From positions 59,171,824 through 59,235,823 of the forward strand of contig OZ020592.1 in assembly GCA_963971535.1 (NCBI GenBank): a stretch of 64,000 bases of DNA. The letters are read 5' to 3'. Origin of the DNA: Notolepis coatsorum. Its lineage: Eukaryota > Chordata > Actinopteri > Aulopiformes > Paralepididae. Within the stretch, counting starts at the first letter, position 1. Each line of letters opens with the position of its first letter. This document shows, piece after piece, positions 1 through 57,990 of the stretch. The notes under the pieces are model-generated. The model had not been told where the DNA came from. It was given only the letters and a program-made list of their open reading frames with translations, and ran no database searches. Both the position numbers and the translations under genes were made by a program.

Positions 1-273
1 TTTTGTATCGAATCACCGTCCCGGAGCACGGGGGGCAGTGTTCTCACTCACCACTTTTGGGGTGCGAAACGGCGCTGAATCGTTTCACCCCCCGCTGAAC
101 GGGACCAGCTGGCAGAGGTGGTCTCGGGGTCGGTCCCGGGAGAACGGGGGGTGTGGCTTTGCGAGCTTGTACCTTTTCACGGGCGTGGCGCCTGGTGCTG
201 ACATAACGTCATAAATGTTGTTTGCCATTGCTATGTCTATACATTTGTTCGAATGCATTTATTTCTATTAGAC
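1..273. other. unassigned leading sequence
   Basis: No open frame, repeat family or conserved motif is visible. It is presumably intronic or intergenic DNA downstream of the visible semaphorin exons. Confidence 0.4.
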
Positions 274-730
274 CAGTGGTGCCCAACAAGTCGGCCGTGG
301 TCGACCAGTAGATCGCTCAAAACGCTCAAAAGCGGACTCTACAACACCATCCATTCGTGATAAAATATAACTTCATATTTATTGGCAATTTGTTCATTTT
401 ATATCAACATCCAGAGTCCGCAGTCGTGTTAAGACATTCCCGTTTACATTTTCGGTCGACCAGTAGATCAATGACATTCAATATAATCGATTAGCGTTAG
501 CCGTTAGCTTAGCGATATTGTTAACCCTGCAAAACGATCAAAAGCGGGCTCTACAACAGAGTTCCATTCGTGAGAAAAGGGGGGTGGGTTATATTGACAA
601 GGATTGACAAGAGGTTCAAATATAGCTTCATATTTATTAGTTATTTGTATCTTTATATCAACATCCATTCTCCAGTCTCCGTGTGAACACTTCCTGTGTT
701 TACATTTCGAGCGTGACATCATCGACAATA
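274..730. mobile_element. hAT-like non-autonomous remnant with an internal duplication
   Basis: The segment opens with CAGTGGTGCCCAAC, a terminus typical of hAT elements, followed by a phrase about a sequence like 'gtcgaccagtagatc'. Two diverged copies of a block of roughly 150-200 bp follow (about 299-475 and 531-730); both carry 'tctacaaca', 'cttcatatttatt' and 'tatcaacatcca'. No matching right terminus or target duplication was found, so the element is probably truncated. There is no transposase frame. Confidence 0.4.
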
Positions 731-1450
731 GCCGGGGGGGTGTCGTGATTTGTAGCAGCAGCAGCAGCGCTCCTCTAGTGCAACAGCAATGAGCGAGTGC
801 GAGAGGGATCTGTTTGGCAGTAGGCTGCTGTGTTATTAGCTGGCTTGCTAGGCTACTTATCCAAGCTACCGATATCCCTCCCTCCCTCCCATCCGTGCTT
901 TTGCTCATCGACTACGGCAAGCTTACAAGCTCAAAACGCAAACCGTAAACAAAACCCAGAGCGCACCCAGAATGAAGTGTGTACACAAACTAGAGGGGGG
1001 AGAGGGGGGGGGGGGGGGTTCGGATCAGATCTCGGCACGGGCGGAACGGAACGAAATAGAAACGAATAGAGTGAGTGAGAAAGGGCCCTTAGAGACTGTG
1101 CTAGACAAATGAATGACTAATTCGGTCAGAAATAGCATAACTAATAACGTTAGTAAGCACTGCTTATATGCTTATTATGTCTGTGGGGTACAGTAAACGT
1201 TTCTCCCGGTACATTCTGAAGAGCACACCGCTGTATGTTGGAGAACCAGCGGTCTTCCGCTCCTCCTCACTCGAGTGAGAGCAAAGCCGTGCGAGGGGGG
1301 CGGCACCTCGGCACAGCTCAGCCCTGTGTGACGCGAGCAGGAAGGAGGAGATGGGAGTCCTTCTAATCGGAATATGTTGTTTCTTTACACATATGTTGGA
1401 TTATGAATATGTCTTTATAGCTACAAATTAATGACTAATTCGGTCAGAAA

Positions 1451-1485
1451 GCAGTAACACAACAGTTGCAATGTTGTGTTACTGC
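1451..1485. other. perfect 13-bp-stem hairpin inside the foldback loop
   Basis: GCAGTAACACAAC (1451-1463) pairs exactly with GTTGTGTTACTGC (1473-1485) around a 9-base loop. It is a structural feature only; no RNA product is implied. Confidence 0.85.
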
Positions 1486-1608
1486 TTCTCGGCATAAGCC
1501 CCATAATAAGACCGTCTCTGGTTTGCTCCAGCGGACACCAGAGCTCAGCGATGCCGCTCGCGTGAGCATATTCTCCCCGCTGGTGATCGCAGCACAGAGG
1601 GTCGCGGA

Positions 1609-1742
1609 CCAGCCTGGCAGCATAGCTATAAAGACATATTCATAATCCAACATATGTGTAAAGAAACAACATATTCCAGCCTGGCAGCATAGCTATAAAG
1701 ACATATTCATAATCCAACATATGTGTAAAGAAACAACATATT
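1609..1742. repeat. 67-bp direct tandem duplication
   Basis: Two adjacent copies beginning CCAGCCTGGCAGCATAGC (1609-1675 and 1676-1742) are essentially identical. The second copy forms the inner end of the right foldback arm. Confidence 0.85.
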
Positions 1743-2009
1743 CCGATTGGAAGGACTCCCATCTCCTCCTTCCTGCTCGCGTCTCACACAGGGCTGAGCT
1801 GTGCCGAGGTGCCGCCCCCCTCGCACGGCTTTGCTCTCACTCGAGTGAGGAGGAGCGGAAGACCGCTGGTTCTCCAACATACAGCGGTGTGCTCTTCAGA
1901 ATGTACCGGGAGAAACGTTTACTGTACCCCGCAGACATAATAAGCATATAAGCAGTGCTTACTAACGTTATTAGTTACGCTATTTCTGACCGAATTAGTC
2001 ATTCATTTG

Positions 2010-2092
2010 TCTAGCACAGTCTCTAACAGTAACAGTAAGAAGCATTTTGGATAAAAGTATTCTGTACTTCTGTATGACAACAATGTATGCCT
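2010..2092 (+). mobile_element. LINE 3' tail remnant
   Basis: The stretch with 'aacagtaagaagcatttt' and 'attctgtacttctgtatgac' matches the end of the Rex1-like LINE at 57030-57105. It is only the 3' untranslated end, and it overlaps the right foldback arm. Confidence 0.55.
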
Positions 2093-2690
2093 TTCAAATG
2101 TTAAATGATAAATGATTAAATGATACACACTGAAATCTACGCTCTCTCATCCTGCTTTCGCCAACGCGACAATATTATTAAACAGCAGCGATGTGAAAGG
2201 CGAAGTGAACTCCAGCAGCAGCGCGCTTGCCGCTGCGGCTGCCGCGGGGGCGTGCCACGGCGTGTCACGTGGCCATCACGGCCAATCAGGCCAACCTCGG
2301 AAATCAAATCCGTTGCGGAAGTGATACACGCGTCCCAGCCAGGGACCCTACCCGAACAATATGAACAGTGGTTTTCTGCCGCCCTCTGGTGGCCAAACGC
2401 AGCAGCTCCAGATATTGAGCCTTCTCAGGCCTTTAGTCCTAGGTTTGCTGGATTCCTTTAATGCTGTGTTTCCTCTATTCATGTTGTGTTTCCCCTTTTT
2501 AGCTTGTGTTTAAAAGGTTTATCTTTTCATATGTTTCCCTTAAGGTTCATCCCTTTACATATGTTTTTAATAGTGTTAACATCTTTTCATATGTTTCCAT
2601 TAAAGGTTGTTCCTTTACATATGTTTTCCTTTTAGATATTCCCTTTACACATGCTTTTATTTATGATGTGAGTTTTCTTTTACTAATACT
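2093..2690. other. unassigned; AT-rich stretch with loose internal repetition
   Basis: 2120-2460 shows nothing recognisable. 2480-2690 is T-rich and repeats 'tttacatatgttt'-like phrases about every 45-60 bases, suggesting an old degenerate minisatellite. No gene is supported. Confidence 0.35.
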
Positions 2691-3112
2691 TTGTTCACCA
2701 GCCTTGGCCTTGCCTGGCCTTATACCAGCTGGCATTCATTAGTAATCACGGGCACTATTTAGACCTGCCCGTTTCTCACACTCATTGTCGCGCCATTGTA
2801 TTGATTTTCATTGCATTGTTTTGTCATTGTTCTGTTACGACAGTTGTGTTCGGTCACGTACTCACCTTGTCATCAGTATTTCCCAGTGAGTCTGTTCCTT
2901 CTTAGTCCATATTTTTCCAGCACTGCTGAGTTTTGTTTTCGGGTTGTACAGTTTGCTTTTGTCAGTAACCGTTTTTGATTTGTAATCATTGTGCTTGCAA
3001 CTGTATAATAAAAGCCTGTTCATCTTCATCCCGTCGTCTTTGCCTTTTACTCTCTCTGCTCGTGTTCCTGCATTTGGGGTCTCCTCTCCTATTCCCACAC
3101 CGAACCCTCACA
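2691..3112 (+). mobile_element. possible LTR fragment
   Basis: The region has the look of a fish Gypsy LTR: an AATAAA-type signal near 3007, a 'cctgcatttggggtc' phrase like the ends of other fish LTRs (compare 36170-36206), and an end in CTCACA. No partner LTR and no target duplication were identified. Confidence 0.3.
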
Positions 3113-3239
3113 GCTCCTTCATCCTGGAACAAGCTACAGGAGGACCTAAAATTGCCAGGACTGGTCATCCTCGGAGAATTTAAAGCCATCTTAAAAACCT
3201 ACGAATTCAGTTCCCTCGGACAGTGCAACTATGTTTGAT

Positions 3240-3415
3240 AACTTGCCTGAAATTGGATCTTGCTGTGAATGTTTTATCTGTATTTTATTGTGATGTTCTT
3301 TTTTATGTTGAAACTTTCTGCTGCCTTGCTTGGCCAGATCGCTCTTGAAAAAGAGATTTTAATCTCAATGATGCTTATCTGGTTAAATAAAGGATTTGAT
3401 TGATTTGATTGAAAC
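3240..3415 (+). mobile_element. LINE 3'-terminal fragment
   Basis: The phrases 'cttggccagatcgctcttg', 'aaaaagagattttaatctca' and 'ctggttaaataaagg', followed by 'gattgattgattg', are the common 3' end of a fish LINE family. The related end at 18880-18935 ('tcaatggtctttttgagat') supports this. Family assignment is uncertain and no coding part remains. Confidence 0.55.
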
Positions 3416-3419
3416 TTGC

Positions 3420-3660
3420 AGTAAATTGTATTTAGCTCGTTCGCAAGGGGGAGGTTGTCAGACGCCTGTGGGGACTTCGGTTTATAGTTTGTAATGGTCT
3501 TGAGGCCTTTCCAGACGGAATTCCCGTCAGAGAGCTGCTGCAGTTTCTCTGAGAAGCGAAGTTTCGCCTCCCTCACCGCTTTGGCGAACTTGTACTTGGC
3601 CTGCCTGAACCGATCCACATCTCCACTGCGCCTGGCCGATCTCAGCCGCCTGAGTTGGGC
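3420..3660 (-). pseudogene. LINE ORF2 fragment (linker between endonuclease and RT)
   Basis: On the minus strand this reads a frame with KYKFAKAVREAKLRF, KLQQLSDGNSVWKGL, ITNYK and LANELN. This linker is known from Rex1/CR1-like fish LINEs, between the endonuclease and reverse transcriptase domains. Only about 80 residues remain and both flanks are unrelated, so it is a fossil fragment. Confidence 0.6.
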
Positions 3661-3789
3661 TGAAAACCAGGGCTTGTCTGTGAGGATTCGCCTGTTCCCT
3701 GAGCTTTTCCCTGTCTACTCTCCTTCACCAGCCCCCACCCTTGCGAGATTTTTCCCTGTCTACTCTCCTTCACCAGCCCCCACCCTTGG

Positions 3790-4918
3790 ACTACCTTCAC
3801 GCAGCTATCATAGTTTGTGATTAGCGCCCCAGAGGGCTTTATATACCTGGACCTTCCCTCTAGTCCTTGTCGGGTCGTTCTGTATCTGTGTCTGTGTTCA
3901 TGGAGTTCTGTACGTTACCATTCTCTACGTTACCATCACCTGCCGCGTCTCCGGCGTGAGACGACGTGCCGGCCATCACCACCTATCGCCGTTTGCCTGG
4001 AGTGGGACACCGCCTTCGCTCTCTAATTCTCTACGGGAGGTTGCCAGTGTTCCCACTCCAGACGTCAAGCCGGCGCGCCATCGCTCCCTATTTTCACGGG
4101 AGGATGGCGTCTCTTCGCCCCGGCCCCCTGGGACCCCCTGTGTTCTGCGCTGCCCGTCTGCAGCATCCGAGGAGGAGGATTCCTTTAAGAGCAGCAGAGC
4201 CCTACTCGGTGTAGGGACGAAGAGGATCTCCGTGCCAGGCCTCCGCCGTCGGGCCCCTGTCTCCGTGCCCGGCCTCCGCCGTCGGGCCCCTGTCTCCGTG
4301 CCCGGCCTCCGCTGTCGGGCCCCTGTCTCCGTGCCCGGCCTCCGCTGTCGGGCCCCTGTCCCCGTGCCAGGCCTCCGCCGTCGGGCCCCTGTCCCCGTGC
4401 CAGGCCTCCGCCGTCGGGCCCCTGTCTCCGTGCCCGGCCTCCGCTGTCGGGCCCCTGTCTCCGTGCCCGGCCTCCGCTGTCGGGCCCCTGTCCCCGTGCC
4501 AGGCCTCCGCTGTCGGGCCCCTGTCCCCGTGCCAGGCCTCCGTCGTCGGAACCCTGTCCTCATCCCTGTAAGCAGCTCTGGCCCTCGCCCTGTCCAAGGC
4601 CTTAACCCTGTTCTCTGTCCCTGTCTCCAGCCCGCCTCTCCGGGCCTCTGTCCCTGTCCCCCTCTCCAGTGCCCCTGGTCCTGGCCCTGACACTTAGCCC
4701 TGGTCCTTAGCCCTGGCCCTTAGCCTTAGTCCCTTAGCCTGTTCGCCTCTTAAAGGCACAGTGCCGCATTTTCCATATTTCCTTGACTCTAGTGTTTTTG
4801 TGTTCTCCCTTAAAGGGACTGTGCCGCTTTTTGTTCAATAATAAATATTTGCCCTGTTTTGGCTTACGCTCATACCTGTCTTGTGTTGTGCGATTGGGGT
4901 CGGTTACAAACCATAACA
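3790..4918 (+). mobile_element. LTR-like segment containing a coding-like VNTR
   Basis: A TATA-like 'ctttatatacctgg' near 3838, a polyadenylation-type AATAAATATT near 4839 and a terminal 'aaaccataaca' at about 4908-4918 suggest a long solo LTR. A 33-bp tandem repeat occupies its middle. The left boundary is unclear, no second LTR is seen and no internal retroviral frame is present. An unknown GC-rich exon cannot be fully excluded. Confidence 0.35.
4228..4560 (+). repeat. 33-bp minisatellite, about 10 copies
   Basis: The unit contains GTGCCCGGCCTCCG and TCGGGCCCCT. Because 33 is divisible by three, all frames stay open and read as an 11-residue repeat (PGLRRRAPVSV on the plus strand). Units differ by single substitutions, mostly C/T. 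Confidence 0.9.
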
Positions 4919-5165
4919 TTGTCATTGTTAAAGATCTTCCTAGAGCGGAGGGGGACACACACCTCCTCGCCGAGGCTGATGAATTGATACTATGTGGTAC
5001 TGCACTGTTATTCACCCTTTGTTGTTTTGTACATGTTGTCAGTATGTGGTTGTGTTGACTAACTGCTCTGGGGTGGCAATTGCCTTTTAGCCATTATGGG
5101 GACATTGTAAAACTGACCTTAGATCAGAATCTAGGTACAACTTTGCCCTATTTTCATATATATGT
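4919..5165. other. unassigned intron-like sequence
   Basis: Nothing recognisable lies between the LTR-like segment and the donor-derived array. Confidence 0.35.
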
Positions 5166-5380
5166 CTATATGTCTTATCTCGATTACATTGTCTTTACCA
5201 GAGCTGAGTCTTATTATATATTACATTGTCTTTACCAGAGCTGAGTCATATTCTAGATGACATTGTCCTTACCAGAGCTGATTCATTATTCTAGATTACA
5301 TTGTCCTTACCAGAGCTGATTCATTATTCTAGATTACATTGTCCTTACCAGAGCTGAATCCTATTTTAATTTAGATGACA
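5166..5380 (-). repeat. splice-donor-derived minisatellite, about 5 copies
   Basis: Units of about 43 bp each contain ACATTGTC(C/T)TTACCAGAGCTG, which on the minus strand is CAGCTCTG followed by GTAAGGACAATGT. That equals the last exon bases and donor of the semaphorin exon at 6373-6489, where the same phrase occurs at 6362-6380. The array lies in the intron immediately after that donor and has been split from it by the TIR element at 5381-6363. Confidence 0.8.
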
Positions 5381-6363
5381 TTGGGCCTCATGCATGAAGC
5401 GATATAAGAACAGATTTTGTTCTTAACTAGCATTTCCTCTTACTTTGTTCTTACCTGGGATTCAGCAAAGTTTTTTTATTGTTGCTTTTTTCTCAGGCAA
5501 GAACAAATTATAAGAGTGGTCGAGAGCACTCTTACCAAAATAAAAACTCTTACCCAGATGAGAAACATTTCAAAAAGCCTACATTCACAATAATAATAAT
5601 ACATAAGATTTATATAGCGCTTTTCCTAATTCTCAAAGACACTTTACAAAACAAACAATATAATACAATACAGTTTTAGTAGATCAAATAAAAAAAAATA
5701 TATAAAATGGGTGAGAGAGGAAGGAGTTCATGGGTTGAAAGCAAACCATTGGTCAATTGCCCCCAAATACAGTACCCCCAAATACGACTTTATAAACCCA
5801 TGCAGAACTTTTCAATAATTATTATTATTATAACTTATTACATGGCGTTTTCACAATCGCCGAAATGCTTGCTTGTGATTGGTCAATAGCGTGCGTCAGA
5901 GGTCCGTTATCACACAATAACGGACCTCTGCCAAGCAATAATGACCGCTGTGCGCAGCTGTTCGCAATGAAGCCCACTACAACACTGTATCAGTGCTGCT
6001 CAGCATATGCACAGCTGCACTCAGTCATCAGTGCAATCAGACCACAGACCTGCCTACTGCCGATAATAATAATCACTTTATTTGGGCTGACAGAGCCACA
6101 GAACAACTGCGTTTGCATTTTATCTCGTCTTGTCGATGGTGTACAATGAATTAGGTATATTTGTTAGTAAGTTAGCCATGTAATAAGCGGGATAATGTAT
6201 AGCTATACTCGATCATTGTCGCAAAATAATTGACCTTCACAGATTTTGACGTTAAGAACGGCTTGATGAACGTGGCGGTGGCTTTTCTTATTGTTCTCTT
6301 AACAGACAGGTAAGCAAGAATATAAGAAAAAATAATAAGAGAGTATTGTTGAATGAGGCCCAA
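5381..6363. mobile_element. 983-bp TIR element (non-autonomous DNA transposon)
   Basis: The left end TTGGGCCTCATGCATGAA and right end (reverse complement TTGGGCCTCATTCAACAA) form inverted repeats with 11 perfect bases, plus CA after a mismatch. The insertion splits one unit of the splice-donor minisatellite: 'gaca' on the left and 'tgtcctta' on the right rejoin to the unit 'gacattgtcctta' apart from terminal bases, so the exact target duplication is ambiguous. No transposase is present. The interior holds a GTCCGTTAT-type hairpin near 5898-5930. Confidence 0.65.
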
Positions 6364-6372
6364 TGTCCTTAC

Positions 6373-52308
<45,936 letters not shown>

Positions 52309-52653
52309 CTGCGAGAACAGGGAGGGAACCGTAGAGATGTGTTAGAGTTCACTGCGAGAACAGGGAGGGAACCGTAGAGATGTGTTAGAGTTTACTGCGA
52401 GAACAGGGAGGGAACCGTAGAGATGTGTTAGAGTTCACTGCGAGAACAGGGAGGGAACCGTACAGATGTGTTAGAGGTCACTGCGAGAACAGGGAGGGAA
52501 CCGTACAGATGTGTTAGAGTTCACTGCGAGAACAGGGAGGGAACCGTACAGATGTGTTAGAGTTCACTGCGAGAACAGGGAGGGAACCGTAGAGATGTGT
52601 TAGAGTTCACTGCGAGAACAGGGAGGGAACCGTACAGATGTGTTAGAGTTCAC
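52309..52653 (-). repeat. 43-bp minisatellite ending in the exon A acceptor
   Basis: Eight units. On the minus strand each reads TCTAACACATCTCTACGG, then TTCCCTCCCTGTTCTCGCAG. The array abuts the exon exactly, so the true acceptor is the last of eight near-identical polypyrimidine-AG units. Confidence 0.95.
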
Positions 52654-53249
52654 ACTGAAATATCCTGTTCCTCATGGTCGCCATCTTCTTCGCAATGTGT
52701 AGGGGAAAATTACTGATCGTACGTGTATATATAGACTGAAACCACACCCGTGTTTTTAGATTAAATTGATTAAAGTAAACAGACTATCTTTTCTGCATAA
52801 GGAAACCACACCTTTATGGCTGCGTTCATCGTCGTTTCCATGGACATCGTGAATAAACATGTCTGCACAGACACTGTGACGTGAAATTATTTAACTTTTT
52901 ACCAACTGATTTTCTGATCTGTAAGGTATGCTAAAACAAAAAATTAAGATTTGGGGAGTAATATATAATATTATTTATAAGTAGCACAGGTTAGTTTACT
53001 TCCTATTTGGGCAGAGATGATTGACAGTGGAACATCATCCTGTATGTGTATGCAGTGGCCCCTTCTCTCTCACTTCATTGGACGTAAAGAAGCAGAGGCA
53101 CAGTTTGACTGCGACAAGCATGCAGCACCCCGGCATAGTAATCCATATGAGGAAGATGAATATGAGTTATCTTATTACTGAGGGCTCTGGGCCAGCTTGT
53201 GATCCCATCGATTCACAAAAAGGAGAGGAGGATAAGGAATGGGAGGATG
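52654..53249. other. unassigned intron sequence
   Basis: Nothing recognisable. No leader exon is evident on the minus strand. Confidence 0.4.
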
Positions 53250-53294
<45 letters not shown>

Positions 53295-53480
53295 GGAGGG
53301 AGGGAAAGAGAGAAAAAGAGAGAGGGGGAAGGAGGGAGGGAGAGAGAGAGGGAGGGAGGGAGGGAGAGAGAGAAAGGGAAGGAGAGAGAGAGAAGGAGGG
53401 AGAGGGGGATGGAGAGAGAAACTGTAAGAGAAAGAGCAAGAAATAGAGGGAGTGAGAAAGAGAGGGAGAGAGAAAGGAAA
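53250..53480 (+). repeat. GA/GGGA low-complexity tract
   Basis: Imperfect purine repeat. The open frames over it are artefacts. Confidence 0.93.
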
Positions 53481-53959
53481 AGGAGATGCTGTGCTAGAAT
53501 TAACAGGCCCATCTGCACCCTGCTGCTGACTGTTCCCCTGTGTATCACTGTACATCCCTCCTCCTCCATCCTTCACTCCCTCTCTTCATTCCCTAGATCT
53601 CCCCAACACCTGTCTTCCCTTCTGTCTTTCTTTCTTATCTGTTCCACCCCCTCTCTCATACGAGAGGACACACAGTATAGCTTAAAATACATGTTTAGAG
53701 CAGATGCCTGCAGGCTACAGTATCATAGAGCTTGATTTGACAGAACGTCCATCCCCATTCACCTCCACGTTCTTGGCCGATTATTTGGCCGATACACCTT
53801 ATGGCCGCCATGGAATGCTATCCAGTACGTAAGCCAGCTTTCCCCTTGGGTCTGAAAAGTGGCACATTGAGAAACAAATGTTGAAGGTCACTTTGACATA
53901 ACCATGGTGGTGTGTTGGTGTCTTCTCTCATATTCACAATTCATTCCTGGTCATCTCAT

Positions 53960-54170
53960 TAAACTAAAGGAACACACCAACATTATGGGAACTGTACTTA
54001 CTGTCTTCTCCAGAATCAAGAAGATAGATACCAATTTCCTCCCTGTCCGTTGAGTAGAAAGCGATCCTGTTGCAAGCTAACCTAGCTTAGCATAAATGAA
54101 TACGGACCAGCCACTCCAGGAGAGGTGTTTTTGGCCAACAGCTAGGCTAGCTTGGCCAAGTTGGATAGTA
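53960..54170. mobile_element. dispersed repeat (copy 2)
   Basis: Matches 49963-50150 ('tacttactgtcttctccaga', 'caagctaacctagcttagc'). Confidence 0.6.
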
Positions 54171-54559
54171 TGGACGCCATGTTGTGGCCACCTTTTCACA
54201 GTGAGTCATAAACCACTGACACACTCTAGAACTCTTTTTGAAACCTTGCTGTCCAAACTTTGGTAAGAAATAGCTCTGGTGGCAGTCGTGTTGAAAATTC
54301 CAAGTTGCTGAGTCACATGCACTGTCCACACAGAAAGAAATGTTGAGTTCCATGACAACACTGTCAGAATCCTACAGAAGCCATCTTAGGTTGAACTCAA
54401 ACAGGCGACCGCGGTGCATTTCTACCCAATTCAAGTTCTGTGCTGCAGAGCAAGATCTGCTCCTCCTACAACTCCATCTCTCAAACCCAGATAACAACAA
54501 TGACCTCATTTTAACCAGTGACCTGCCCCCATTTTCAGAGGTGCCAGACTGTGTGTTCA

Positions 54560-54660
54560 AGTTTCTTTATTAGTTGTCATACAGAAATACAGAATACTTG
54601 TGTATTAAATGCTTCTTTCTGTTTTGCTCCTGAGAGTGTGCTAGATAAAATAAAAAGATA
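54560..54660 (-). mobile_element. LINE 3' tail fragment
   Basis: 'gtttctttattagttgtcat' followed by 'acagaatacttgtgtat' is the reverse of the LINE end at 57050-57110. Confidence 0.65.
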
Positions 54661-54691
54661 GTATAAAATAAGTATAATATAAGTATAAAAT

Positions 54692-54792
<101 letters not shown>

Positions 54793-54987
54793 TAAAATAT
54801 CGAGTTTTGTGACTGACTGGGGAATGATCCATTTCTTGAAAATCAAGGGCAAAATCACTGTCAGGCTGTGATCATGCGAATATTCTCTAATGTATTTGTT
54901 AATAGATTAGGGTGCTCCATAATATACAGAGATGGAAATAACACTAATTTGACCCACATAGACCTACTGTATGCATCTCCTTTCCCG

Positions 54988-55617
<630 letters not shown>

Positions 55618-57117
55618 CAGGTCCACGGAGGACGCCATAGCCCATGTGCTGCACACAGCAGCATCACACCTGGACAAGAGGCATGGGAACTATGTGAGAA
55701 TGCTGTTCATCGACTACAGCTCAGCATTCAATACCATAGTCCCCTCCAAACTCATAGCCAAGCTCAGGGACCTGGGCTTGAACTATGACCTCTGCCAGTG
55801 GGTCTTGGACTTCCTGACGGGCAGACCGCAGGTGGTAAGAGCAGGCAACTGCACCTCCTCATCCATGACGCTCAACATAGGGGCCCCCCAGGGCTGTGTT
55901 CTGAGCCCCCTCCTCTACTCCCTGTACACACATGACTGCGTGGCACAGCGGAACAACAACACAATCATCAAATTTGCTGATGACACAGTAGTGGTGGGCC
56001 TGATCTCTGCCAACGACGAGAGGGCCTACCTGGAAGAGGTAGAGAATCTGTCACAGTGGTGTCAGGAGAACTGCCTCTCCCTGAACGTCAGCAAAACAAA
56101 AGAGATGATTGTGGACTTCAGGAGGTTGGGGGTCAAGGACTACAGCCCCCTCAGCATCGACGGGGCACCGGTTGAGAGAGTGAACAGTTTCAAGTACCTC
56201 AGAGCCCACATATCCGAGGACTTGACATGGACCACACACATTGACAGTGTTGTGAAGAAGGCACGACAACGCCTCTACTTCCTCAGGCGCCTAAGGAAGT
56301 TCCAAGTCAGTCAGAAGATCCTTAAGAACTTCTACTCATGTACAATAGAGAGCATCCTGACTGGCAACATCACCTCCTGGTTTGGGAATAGCACTGCACA
56401 AGACCGTAGCAGACTACAAAGAGTGACACGTTCAGCCGAACGCACAATTGGAGGGGGGCTTCCCACCCTCCAGAACATTTACAACAAGCGGTGCAGGGGG
56501 AAGGCTAAGAGAATCATCAAGGACTCCAGCCACCCGAACAACTGCCTCTTTGAACTGCTGCGGTCAGGCAAGCGATACCGGAGTCTTAAGGCGAGCACAG
56601 AAAGACTCAGAAGAAGCTTCTATCCCCAGGCCATCAGGCTGCTCAACGAACAATAAACACTATGCAACAACCATCAAATGCACACAGCACACACACCCAC
56701 ACACTCACTTAAACAAACAACACACTGCAGCACCCACTCTCCACACTTTAGATCACCTAAACACACTTTACACTTTATATTTATTGGTAAATGATTTGCA
56801 CTACAACTCGTACACCTTACTGTAAATCGTACCTCATCCCATTTCTGCTCTGCACTATATAGTATTGTATATTAGTACATTGCATAGTATATTGTATATT
56901 GTATGGTAACTCAGTTACTTCTATTCTGCATCGAACATTGTACATAATATGTCTATACTGAACACTGTGACCTCTATTTTTACTTCTATTTTACATGCTA
57001 TTTTATTTTATTTCATACTTATCTTGTCTAGCACAGTCTCTGGAGCGTAACAGTAAGAAGCATTTTGTATACAAGTATTCTGTACTTCTGTATGACAACT
57101 ATTAAAGAAACTTGAAA
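55618..57117 (+). mobile_element. Rex1/CR1-like LINE, 5'-truncated
   Basis: The open frame runs to 56656. RT motifs [37 protein letters not shown] and catalytic [14 protein letters not shown] are followed by the CR1-type C terminus (NRS-like [30 protein letters not shown]). A 450-bp 3' untranslated region ends in 'attaaagaaacttgaaactt'. No stop interrupts the RT, so it is a fairly young truncated insertion. Its tail is the source sequence for 2010-2092 and 54560-54660. Confidence 0.9.
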
Positions 57118-57199
57118 CTTGAACTTGATCTGATATACTACAAAAGAAAAACATTGTGAGAATTTAGAGTAAGTATTGCAACACTAGACATAATTTGGT

Positions 57200-57990
57200 A
57201 ACACTTTATAATAACACTCAGTTATAAGACCTTTATAAGGTATTTGTAGATAATGAACTAATCATGAACAAATCATTTATATACATTCGTAATTTATTAT
57301 TAAATCATTTATAATTATATTTGTATAACATTTACAAATTAGTTCTACATTATTTATAACTCATTATCAACATTGTTTGTACTTGATTTGTTCATTATTT
57401 TTATTTTTTTTAATCTTTTTCCCCCTCCTTTTTCCTCCGATTTTCTCCCATCCCAATGTTAGTCGTTATGCCAATTCCCAATCCCCTTCCTGGTCGCTGC
57501 GCACTTACCCCCCACAGTCGGTCTGGGAGAGTGGAGGCTATCACGTGCTTCCTCCGACACACGTCTAGCCAATCAACCGCTTCTTTTCACCTGGCAGCGC
57601 GGACTCTCACTGAGAGGGTGTAACGTGTGGAAGGATCACACTACCCCCCTTAGATCCTATCCGCGCTGAGCAGGCGCCCCGACCAAACTGTAGGAGTCGC
57701 CAGCTTTCCCACCCTCTAATACAGCCAATTGTATTAGTGTGAACGGCCAGCCAAGCTGGTGACAACGCCGGAGCTGTGAGCTGGATTCGAACAGGCGAAT
57801 CCAGCGTCTCTGGTGTTGGTGACGAACGCAATCTCCGCTACGCCACCTGACCGCCCTGATTTGTTCATCATTAAATAATGCTGTTTAATGTGTAGTAACA
57901 CATTTGTAGATGCTTTGAAAAATGGATATAAAAAAACGACTATACTGTACCTCCATTTATTTGTTCATGTTCAACAAATGATTTGTTAAG
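57200..57990. mobile_element. palindromic fish DNA element, split by a SINE
   Basis: 'taacactttataataacact' and 'ttatttataactcattat'-type sequence belong to a common AT-rich fish DNA repeat. It continues after the SINE at about 57860. Its right terminus is not apparent. Confidence 0.4.
57393..57858 (-). mobile_element. tRNA-derived SINE, family 1 (copy 4) with target duplication
   Basis: On the minus strand the tRNA-like head starts near 57858 ('ggcgtagcggagattgcg', B-box-like GCCTGTTCGAATCC) and the body extends to a T/A-rich tail near 57400. TGATTTGTTCAT flanks both sides (about 57379-57390 and 57859-57870). Confidence 0.78.

Larger units (their letters stand above)
1089..2026. repeat. large foldback (inverted repeat), arms about 335 bp
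   Basis: The left arm (1089-1423) and right arm (1690-2026) are near-perfect reverse complements, differing at only a few positions and one small indel, separated by a 266-bp loop. Both outer ends carry 'agagactgtgctagacaa', which matches the 3' untranslated tail of the LINE at 57 kb. The loop contains its own hairpin (1451-1485), and a 67-bp direct duplication (1609-1675 and 1676-1742) runs from the loop into the right arm. It could be a foldback transposon or an inverted duplication of an older repeat. No coding capacity is seen. Confidence 0.9.

Noticed and set aside
3956..4690. 244-codon plus-strand frame with PGLRRRAPVSV repeats
   Set aside because: Frames are open on both strands over a VNTR and the flanks look like an LTR; kept only as a low-confidence alternative.
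53021..53735. Arg/Glu-rich frames of 141-178 codons
   Set aside because: GA-repeat translations.
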